From contig CM055092.1 of assembly GCA_029204225.1 (NCBI GenBank), forward strand, positions 15,026,059 to 15,090,058: a DNA stretch of 64,000 bases. The letters are read 5' to 3'. Under the pieces are notes generated by a model. It saw only the letters and a program-made list of their open reading frames with translations, was not told the origin of the DNA and made no database searches. This DNA comes from Diphasiastrum complanatum. Lineage: Eukaryota > Streptophyta > Lycopodiopsida > Lycopodiales > Lycopodiaceae. The translations under genes were made by a program, and so were the position numbers. Shown here piece after piece: positions 48,801 through 60,211 of the stretch; position 1 is the first letter of the stretch, and every line of letters starts with the position of its first letter.

Positions 48801-50469
48801 TACAGCTATATAGATGTCCTGAGGTAATCCCAATAGTGAGCCAATAATGTGTAACCAAATATAGCGAGCGTATGGATCTTGTTTAACCATCTGAACTGTG
48901 GTGTCTCTGTATAAACAAGCTACTCCTCCAGATCCTCGACAAGTTTTTCCCCTAACAAATGGACGAAAAGCAGAATGGCAAGAGTACTCCTGTATATTTG
49001 GAAGAGGATGATATAAGGACTCATGAGTTTCAGCCAACAACAAAATGTCGCATTTTCTAATAAAATCAGCAAAGTCTCCGGCTGATGACGAAGATAAAAA
49101 ACCATTACAATTCCAGAAGCCAAGTCTCAAATTGGTAGGGGATCTCGGGTAGCTTCTATATCCGGGGGCCCCTAGTTCCTATTGTGGAAGGTCGAAAAAT
49201 CTCGGTTTCCCGTCAATTTCTCTTTCGCTTCAAGGATAATCTTTTTTCTTGCCAACCATTGAGTATTTGTTAAGTCATGATCCATATAAATGAAAGTACC
49301 TTTAAGCTTTGCCCTAAGCCGAAGGGCAGCATTGCGTTGTGAAAGCGAGCGGAACTTGATAAACAAAACATTGTCATCAAATTTACTGCGCCAAGCAGTA
49401 TCAAAACCGTCAGCCACATGAGATAACTTGGAAATGAGCAAATCCGTAGCTTCTTCCAACGGTTTTCCACCATTGGCAATGCCTCTTACTCTAATGTTAA
49501 AGGCTTTTTTGGCCCTTCTGGCTTGTTCACCCAAAACTGTCTCCAAATCGTTTTCCTTCGGAAAAGATGAAATCTGAGAGTGATTACCTTGCTTAAGGAT
49601 CGATGTCGTTTCTTCAACCTGTTTTGCGAGTGATGAGAGTTTGCTGCCCATATCATCCGGTTTGAAGAGTGCTGCCCACGTTTTCGTCTCCTCGACTTGT
49701 TTCTCCAAGCTATTGATCTTGTTGGAAGTCTCCTCCAAGGCACTTTTTTCTGCAATTCGTTGCTTAAGATATATATTTTCTTGCTCAAGCTGCTCCACAC
49801 GTTCCGTGACACCAAAAAGATCCTTAGCTAACTTGCTATTTTCAGCTTCAAAGAGGTGTAGTTGTTTCTTAAGTCCAAGAATTTCTTGTAAGATCATAAG
49901 CAAAAAGACTTTCGGTAGGTTTGGAAGGAGTGTAGTCAATGGCAGCCATGTTGATAGTTTCTGTCACCGAAGACGGCTCCTCCATCACTACCGGTGATGG
50001 GGGGGTGTCCAACAGGGAGGGGGGTGTAAGAACACCCTCCTTTTTCTTAGGTGCCATAGGAGGCGGTAAGCAGATGGAGGAGAGAGAGAGAGAGAGATCG
50101 CGCGATGAGAGGGAAGGGAGGCAGATTTGGCCACGGGAGCAAGGGGCGAGGCAGGAGGGAGAGCGGGGGTAAAGGAAACAGGAGTGAGGGTAGAGGAGGC
50201 AAAGAGATCAGGGCGCAGAGTTCAAGGCCAGCGAGGGGCAGGATATGAGGGCGAAATAGAGGCAGGGAACAGTGTGGAGGTGCGATGGTGGACAAAGAAT
50301 ATCGGATCGCTGGTTGGAGAGAGAATAGCAAGGAAGGTAGAGGGAAGGGAAGAGGGAATTGGGCAGCGATGGAGATGCTGTGGAGAGAGAGAGAGAGAGA
50401 GTGTGAGATAATAGATTTGAGTGTTGTGAGAGAGAGAGGTAGAGTGAGGTTAGAGCTAGGTTTACCGTT

Positions 50470-50531
<62 letters not shown>

Positions 50532-53500
50532 TGAGATAATAGATTTGAGTGTTGTGAGTGTGTGTGTGTGTGTGAAGTAGAGGGAGCGTGTGATTGTGAG
50601 AGGGAGAGAAGGAGAGAAGGAGAGGGAGAGTGTGTGACGTGTGTGTGTGTGTAAAAGAGAGGGAATGTGTGTGTGTGTGTGTGTGTGTCTTCGAGGATAC
50701 GAGATCGCTGTTTGCACTCAAGCACCAAAGTCATTGAGGATTGTCAGGATCGGGGACGACTCTCATGCTACTACTTCAGCCACAGCTGATTCTTGTTTGA
50801 TCGAAAGCTAAAACTTCAAAGTTCAGTCTATAGTTTGATTACTAATGAGTAATTAGTCACCATAATTTATTAGCTAATAGCATCTGTGACTCTAGAGTCT
50901 GTGTCCTATGACCTGTGACCTAACAGATGTTTGTGTTTGTCATGATTCATCGAATCCATTAACATTATAATTTATGGTGTCTTCTTGCATGCGCACGATG
51001 TTTTTGAGATCCATTGATATGTCGGAGCCAGGCATGGCATTGGATGGCAGGAGATTGTTTGAGTACATCTCACAGGCCATTGAGGAGGTCGGAAAAGAAA
51101 ATGTTGTCTAGGTATGCACTTGCCACTTTCAAGTTTCAACATTGAGCTTTGAAGTTATTGTGAATCGTGATTATTGTTTTAACTTTTGAACGTCGCAATT
51201 TGCATTTGCCATTTACAAATTAGGCATTCACAGTTTTTTGTGAATTTCGACGTTTGTTGTGACTTGTTTGAACTTTGCGGATTCCGGAATGCTCAATGTT
51301 GACCGTTCATGAGTTATGATTCAACCTTTGTCGGAATTCCAATGCAGGTTGTCACGGACAACGCATCCAATTGTGTTGCCATGGGGAAGCGAATGAGAGG
51401 TACCCTTGGATTTTTTGGACTCCATGTGTTGCACACTGCCTTGACCTCCCGGTTGAAGACATTGCGAGATTACCCTGGGTCAAGGAGGTTGTAGACATGG
51501 CACGATTCTTGGTGAGATTTTTCACCAAGAGACAGAGGGTCTTGAGCATGTCAAGGTCCCATTCCAGCTTGGATCGCCTAAGGCCTGCCCCCACTAGGTA
51601 ACCAAGTTCCAATTTGTTTCAAATTTTTTGATGTGCAATTTTGTTTTAGCTTCAAGTCTCAATGCTCATAGAATTTGAATTTCGATATAGCCTGCCTATG
51701 ACCAATTACCATTCTTACTTCATCCCAGGTTTGCCTATATGTTCCTTGTTTTGGAGCGGCACATAAAACTGCATGCAAGCCTGAGGCAAACGGTGGTTTC
51801 AAACCATCGGGCAAACGGGGCCCATCACGAGAGGCCGGGGAGGCGACCGTGATGGGGACTGCATTTTGGGATGATGCGCGCGCCATTGTCATATCCATGC
51901 ACCCTATCTATAGTGTGTTGCGCCGGCTTGCACTTTAGGCCTTCTCTATGAGTTTATGGAAAGGCTGGGAGAGCAGCTTCAGAGTTGCACCAATATAGTT
52001 CCTGACAGGTATATTACTACGTTGAAAGTTTCAAAGTTGATGCCACGCCGCTTGATCCACGTCCACTTGTTGTGCCCTAAAAATTGACTCACTGGGGATT
52101 TTAGTGCCAGGACATCATCACAACAATCAGAATTTTATGACACCACCGACAGGCTCCGCGTTCATGCCCTTGACGGTGATGAGATGGGAGTTACCAGGAT
52201 TTCCGATGACAGTTTGGGAGCTATTACCCCATATGGTGAGTACTTACTATAGTTTGGAGAGGCTCATGAGTTAGCCATTTATAATGGCCTAACTACTTGG
52301 CCGGATTCAAGCAAATATACTTGTCACCCTCACAATGGTGGACATAGTGTCATTGATTATCTCATGGGGTCACCATCCTCCATACCTCTCATCGCTAATT
52401 TTCATATCTCTCCCAACACCCTCTCTGATCACTCTTTCCTCTCTTTAGCTATTGGCTGCCTCCCAACCCCCCAGTCATCCCCCCACCCCATGCTTACCCG
52501 TGCACCCAGATACACATTCAACTCTATATACATGCCAGTCTACCAGGAGTCTCTGGCATCCTTACTCTACTCCTTTTGCCGTGACAATTGAAATACAAGT
52601 TGATTTCCTTACCACATCTCTTCATACTGCCGCTTCTCTAGCCTTTCCTCCAAGCCCCATAAAGGCAAATCCACACATCCTTCACCATCCCGTCCTCTAC
52701 ACCCCTCGTGGCATGATGTCAAATGTTGATCTCTTCGTCAACTTGTCACCCACGCATGTACTCATGCTCCCCACCTTCTCCGTTCCTCCCGACGTTCTTA
52801 CCATCGTACACTCCGCCGTAAAAGGCGTGACTCTAAAGGAAAACGTCTTGTTGAAGTTCTCTTCAATTCTTCCTCGGTGCTTTTTGGCGTGAGTTTATCC
52901 CTTGTGCTCCACCACCTCTCTTGGATGACCTCCGCATATGGGCCTGGATGACCTCCGCATATGGGCCAACTATGCCACCGAACCGATGCATGCAACATTG
53001 CTTGGTGATATTCCGATTGCCATTCTTCTTTATGTCAACGATGTGGTACTAGTATCTCCAATCAAAGAGGGGGTGAGGCAATTGGATTGCTTACAAGGCT
53101 TCTATACCAGATGGGGATTGGGAGTGAACATTGCGAAGACCAAGGTTATGGTCTTCAACACTTCTCGAACTTTCATGCAGCGTCAGGAGCTCATTCTCGA
53201 TGGACAAACCCTAGAGGTAGTTTCTTCTTACACATATTTGGGGATACTTTTCTCTGGTCCTACTTTCAGCATGCGACATACAACTACCACTCGACCTCAT
53301 GATCATGGATACAGGCTATCATGGTCCTCTCAGGCATCCCACCTCCTCCTTGAGTCATTTGGTATCTCCATTACAAAGCTTCCCTCGAGTACTCATCAGT
53401 ATATCAGACGCTTCCTATATCGGGCATATCTCTATCGTACTTGGAGGTGACAGCTTCGGGTTAAGCCCGACTATTACCAGACTCATTTTATTGAGCTAGA

Positions 53501-53945
53501 CATAGCAGGGTTCCCAGTTTTGCCACACTATTTGGACTTGGGATTATCACACAGCCTCAAACTAGCTATTGAGACTGAGAAGTTCCATGTTATTCCGAGA
53601 GAGGAGCGGATTTGCCAGTTATGCTCCTTGGATCAGGTGGAGTTTGAGGAGCACTTTATCTTTAGGTGCCCTATATACTATGAGATCAAAGGGAGATACC
53701 ATTGTTTGCTTCATGACATCCCATCACACTACGGTCACTCATAGCCTATGAGGACTCCCACTACGTTGCACTTATGATACTAGAGATGCTCCTTCTGTGA
53801 CAGGACCTATGTCAGACAATTCAACAGTCATGCTATTTCTCAGCCTCGGATTACCTTCTTCTCAAGGAGACGATGACGGTTACCACATACTTGACATGTA
53901 TTTCCTTAGTCTTATATGCCTTTTGGCATGGAAAAGACATTAATA

Positions 53946-54032
<87 letters not shown>

Positions 54033-57000
54033 TTGAATCTAAGCTCCTTTCCCATGCCTCTGACTTACTCACCCCCATTATAGCCACCCTTCTTAACTCT
54101 GTAGTTGTCTCTGGCTTTCCGTCTCCCTGGTGCACTAACATTATCCACCCCATCCATAAGAATGGTGACCCCATGATTCCAAGTAACTACCGCACCATCA
54201 TGATCGGACATGTCCTGGCTAAATTATATGGTACTATATTGCAGTTTGTTGTGAGCTCAGAGGCGGAGACTAGGAGACTACATGCCATGGGTCAGGCTGG
54301 TTTTAGAGCACATTATTCCACGGCAGATAACATCTTCACATTGCGAGCCTTGATTGAGGAGGCTAAGCACAGGAGAGAGAGGGTATACTGTTGTTTTGTG
54401 GACTTCAGGAAAGCCTTTGATTTTGTTCCTCGTTCATTGCTCATCCAGAGGCTCTGAGACCTCGGCTTCTCCACCGACATTGTTCTTGCTGTGATGGCAC
54501 TTTATGAGCGTGTCCTTGGTTGTTTTCGGCATAGCAGTGGCATATCTGAGCACATCTGGAGCACTATTGGGTGAAGCAGGGTTGTTCCCTCTCACCAGTC
54601 CTCTTCGGCTTGTATATTGATGAGTTGGAGAGAGTCATTACACAGAGTGGCGGTACTGGCTGCAGGTCTTGATTGCTATCCTCCTTTATGCTGATGATGT
54701 GGTGTTGGTCTCACCGACCAGAGAGGGCCTACAGCGACAGTTGGATTGCTTGCATGAGTTTTGCACTAGATGGGGCCTAGGGGTGAACATTGGGAAGACC
54801 AAGGTTATTGTCTTCAACACTTCGAGGGCATTCATGCAGCGACAGGAGCTTACTTTGGGCGGACAGATTCTAGACGTGGTCCCTTCCTACACATACTTGG
54901 GGGTCCTTTTCTCAGGTCCTACTTTTAGCATGAGACAGGCCGCTACCACTCGACTAGGGAAAGGACATGCCTCCCTTGTTCAGCTAGAGCGATTTTGTTT
55001 CCGCAAGTCCATCCAGGATGCTCGCAGTAAGTGTCACCTCTTCGATACCATTGTTACCCCCACGCTTGTATATGCGGCAGAGACATGGTATGTAGGTCTT
55101 CCTTCTTCACACTGGGCCAGTCTCTCACGATTATAGACCACCATGCTAGCTCGGTTGATTCGAGCGAAGCCTTCTGTTCCCCATGAGATTCTCCTGGCCG
55201 AGTTTGTAGTTTCACCTATATACAGAGGATACAGGCGCTACCAGAGATAGACAGGCGATACATACAGGTTGCACTATCCTCCTCACAGCATCCTCATGAT
55301 CAGGGCTACAGGCTATCATGGTTCTCTCAGGCCTCTCACCTCCTACTTGTATCATTTGGCATCTCCATCACAGAGCTCCCCTCCGGCACACATCAGTATA
55401 TCAGACATTTCCTTTATCGCACATATCTAGAGCGGACTTGGCGTAACCAGTTAGGGGTTAAGCCAACTTTCTATCGGACTCATTTCTTGGAGCTAGATGC
55501 ATCAGGGGCCCCGGTCATGCCACGCCACTTGGACTCGGGATTGTCACATTGCCTCAGATTCACATTGGGGCAGCTCGGGGTGGGTGTCCTCTCATCAGCT
55601 AGCTATTGAGACTGGGAGGTTCCACGGTATTCCCAGAGAGGAGCGGATTTGTCAGTTCTACTCCCTAGGTGAGGTGGTCTGAGGAGCACTTTATATTTCG
55701 GTGCCCTGTATATTATGAGATTAGAGGACGATATCACTGCCTGTTCCGAGAGATGCCTACCACTCTACGATCTCTCATAGCTTATGAGGACCCATGGTGT
55801 GTCGCTCTCATGGTACACGAGATGTCCAGACTACGGAGAGATCTATACGAGACACCCCAGCATTTTACACAGCCATTGACTACTTCATTCTTTACTAGAC
55901 GGAGATCGCATGATTTAGTACCTGAGGATGAGGATTATGATGAGGATGACGACGAGGATGTTGGTCGCTCTCATGCTCATAGAGATCAGAGACAGTGTAC
56001 CTCTCACCATCAGGATACCACCAGGATTACTAGACATTCTACGCAGGGGCGTACTACTACTACTATCACACATACACGTGCTTATACTCACAGACGCCGC
56101 CGGCAGACTCCAGTGCTTTCCCATACTGTGGCTCGCATTACATCTTTTTACAGCAGCAGCACAGCAGATGCAGCACAGCCTTGACATCTTACCCGAGACA
56201 CATATGATTATTATTATGCACATTCTTGCATACGTGTCTATTTTAGGTTGCACTAGATGTTTTTCTTTATTACAGTTTGGAGACGTTTTTTATACGCTCC
56301 CATGGTTACCACATACATGACATGTACTTCATTAGTCTTTTGGCATGGAAAAGACATTAATAAAGCTTTCTTTCTTTCTTTCTTTCTCTCACAGAGCAGA
56401 TTAGGAGCACTATTGGGGTGAAGCAGGGATGTTCCCTCTCTCCTACACTTTTTGGATTACATATTGATGAGTTGGAGAGGGTTATTGAGCAATGTGGCAG
56501 ATCTGGTTGCAGACCTAGAGACATCTTGATCGCCATTCTTCTTTATGCAAATGATGTGGCTCTACTTTCACCTACTAGGGAGGGGTCACAGAGACAAATT
56601 GATTGTCTCCATGGTTTCTGTTCCAGAGGGGTGAACAGTGCGAAGACCAAGGTGATGGTCTTCAACACTTCCAGGAGCTTTATGTTGAGATAGGAGCTCC
56701 TTTTTGACAGTCGGCCACTGGAGATTGTTCCATCCTACACTTACTTAGGCACACTTTTTATTGGTCCTATATTTAGTATGAGATAGGCAGCTTCTAGTAG
56801 GCTTGGAAAAGGCCATGCTTCCCTTGCCAGATGGGGAGATTTTGCTTCCGTAAGTCTATTCGAGATGCCATGAGTAAGTGTCGGCATTTTGACACCATTG
56901 TTTCTCCTACAACCCTATATGCATCAGCTGTATGGTGCACTGGTCTTACCTCATCTGACTGGGCCAGTATCTCGCGATTACAGATCACTATGCTTTCACG

Positions 57001-60000
57001 CATGATTCGGGCTAAGCCTTCAGTTCCACACCAGATCATCCTTGCTGAGTTTGCGGTCCCTCCTATGTACCTTGATGCCCTACTCCAGGTCATCACATAT
57101 ATGCGTTCCAGTCTTCTGAGAAGAGATATACTCAAGCTGCTCTCATTTCATCTCGAGCTTACCTTGATCGAGCCTGGCATGGTCAATTGGGTGTCAAACC
57201 CGACTTTTATCGGCTTCATTTTTTGGAGACTGATGTATCAGAGTCCCCACTTCTACCACTCTACCTACGCTCTGGGTTATCACATGGTCTCAGATTCATA
57301 TTGGGTCAGCTCCGTGTCTCTTCACACCAACTTGAGATTGAGATTGGTCGGTTTCAGGGTACCCCTCGAGAGGATAGGATTTGCCAGCTATGTTCCCTGG
57401 GTGCGGTGGAGACTGAGGAGCATTTCATCTTCATTTGCCCATCTTATTATGAGATTCGTGGGAGATACTATTGCTTGTTCAGGGATAAACCACTTACTTT
57501 GCGCTCACTTGTTACCTATGAGGATCCACGCTGTGTTGCACTTATGATCCGAGAGATGCTAATTAGATTCATTAGAAATAGATTTTAAAAATCACTTGTT
57601 GGTATTAAAAGATGTATATGGTAAAAATGTCTCTATTTTTGGAAAGACAGGCCAAGTAAATCACCATGGGGAGTGCCCGGTCTTCTTAAGGATAAGAAGG
57701 ATGGGAGTTTCCGGTTATGTGTGGATTACAAGGGTCTAAACAAACTTACTATAAAAAATAAATACCCATTACCTAGGATGGATGATCTCAGAGATCAGTT
57801 AAGTGGAGCGAAATTCTTCACAAAAATCAATCTTCAGATGGGATATCATCAGATCAGGATACATCTGGATGATGTACCTAAAACTGGATTCACGACAAGA
57901 TTGGCCATTACGAGTTCCTACTCTTACCTTTTGGTTTGACGAATGCTCCGGCAACTTTCCAACAAATGATGAACGATCTGTTTCATCCTTTCTTAGGGAA
58001 GTTCGTTGTAGCGTTTCTAGATGACATTTTGATCTATAGTAGAAACCACTTTACCTTGGTCATAAGATCACATCAGGGAATCAGGATTGACAAAGACAAA
58101 GTAAAGACGGTAGTGGAATGGCCAATTCCTGAAACGGCATGTGAGCTCAAGTCATTTTTGGGTTTCACTGTGTTCTTCCAAAAGTTTATTGAGAAATATT
58201 CTAAAATTGCCACACCTCTAAATAATATTTTGAAAGGGGTAAAAAGTTGGAAAGGAAGGCCTAGCCCTCCGATCAAGCAGAATGAGAAGTTAGATGAGAG
58301 TTTTCGCAAACTCAAACTTCTAATTGTCTCAGCTCCCGTGTTGAGAATAGCGGATCCAAATATCCCTTTCGTCATTAATACTGACGCGAGTGATACGGAT
58401 ATTGGAGTTGTTCTCTTACAAGAGGGTCAACTTGTTGCTTTTGAGAGCAAAAAGTTGTCCAATGCGCAAGTCAGATATACTATTCAAGAAAAAGAGCTTT
58501 TTGCAGTGGTCCATGCTCTGAAATCATAGAGGCATTACCGATACGATAATAAGTTAATGGTGAACAAGGAATCATCAACCTATAAAATACTTTTGTTATC
58601 AGAAAGATCTGAGAGGTCGTAAGGCCCGATGGGCACAACTCATGCAGGAATTTGACCTTGAAGTGCAATATATCAAAGGAACCACCAATCGTGTGGCTGA
58701 CGCACTTAGTCCAATTGGTAAAGTGAACGAACTTTCCTTTACTGAGATTAGCACAGATTTTTATCTCTCCATGAGAGGTCTTTGTGAGAAAGACCCGCAT
58801 TTTGGACCAATCTGGAAGAGAGTACTAGAAGACTCGTCAAGTGCGATTGATTTACAGGGTGATCAGTCTGGGAGAAAGGATAGAAAGAGTGTTGATGACT
58901 TCTCTATCAATAATGGACTTTTATTCACGAAAGAGAAGATATGTGTCCCCATGCTCTAGAGAATGCAATTTCAAGAGGAGAAGCTGTGTGTGGTGACTAT
59001 GGTCAGTTTCCTCAGTCAATTATTAATATTGTCATGGATAGGTTATTAGGTTGCGAGAATCTGTTCATGCCCATTGCCAATACAAAGCTTATGACCCTTG
59101 AGAAATCATGCAGCATGCTCAAGTCACAGCCTACAGGTGCATTCAGGAAGTATGCAAAGACATGTCACATGACCATCATCATCTTGATTCTTTAGAGTCT
59201 TGTAACTTGTAAGTACTTACTACTAAGAGAAGTTAGAAGCTAGAACAAGAAGTTTAAACTTTACCTCGTGAGGGTTTGCATGCCCATTGCAATTTTCCAA
59301 ATGGTAATAGCCTATAGGTACTCAATAACGTGTCAACAATGAACAATCACACTTCTATGCAGTATTCACACAACACATCACAATCTCAAACATCCAAGAA
59401 CTTCCAGAAATTATAAATACCATGCCTCCCTTGTCCAATTAGAGCGATTTTGTTTCCGTAAATTCATTCGAGACGCCCCGAGTACATGTAAGCTCTTTGA
59501 TACACTTGTCAACCCCACAACCTTATATGTAGCAACCACATGATGTACAGGTCTCACCTCATCCAACTAGGCTAATATCTCACTGCTACCAACTACTATG
59601 TTATCACGAATGATACATGCTAAGCCTCTGTCCCACATCAAATTATTCTTGCCGAGTTTGCAATTCTTCCTCTACAGCTTGGAGCCATTTTCCTGCTTAT
59701 CACATATATCTTGCGACTCCAATTGCTCCCTGCTTTTGAGCAGAGACACACAAAGCAGCGCTCACCTCTTCCCAACATCTTCATGATCAAGGTTATTAAC
59801 TGTCATGGTTCTCCCAGGCATCTCATCTCCTCGAGACATTTGGCATTTCTATCCAACCTACCATGAGGAGACACCTCTCATCACCAGTCTTCCAGACAAT
59901 GCAACACACTCCGGCAGGAGATGATGATGACAGAATTATATCATATCCGCACATGTTTTTCTTACATTAGATTTTTTTTCTCAGTGCCTAGTTCAGTTTT

Positions 60001-60147
60001 AGCTTATTTAGTAGTTTATCTACATATACTTTCTTTACTGTTTTTTGAGACGTTTTATGTGGTCCCACTGACACCACACACATGACATGCACCTTTTAGT
60101 TTTATATGCCTTTTGGCATGGAAAAGACATTAATAAAGCGCTCGCTT

Positions 60148-60211
<64 letters not shown>

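Larger units (their letters stand above)
44958..50700 (-). mobile_element. Near-full-length LINE (two ORFs) with TC/TTTC tail
   Basis: In minus order: a GA/GT-microsatellite-rich 5' region (about 50060-50700), ORF1 (49172-50057), ORF2 with endonuclease and reverse transcriptase (45255-49130), a short 3' UTR, the hairpin TATGCC-TTT-GGCATG, GAAAAGACGTTAATAAAGC, and a tail of (TTTC)n then (TC)n (44958-45048). There is no poly(A). Disabling lesions are few: a frameshift in ORF1, a deletion frameshift near 48480, a TAG at 46988 and a microsatellite insertion in the C-terminus. It lies in intron 3 in the same orientation as the host gene. Confidence 0.9.
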
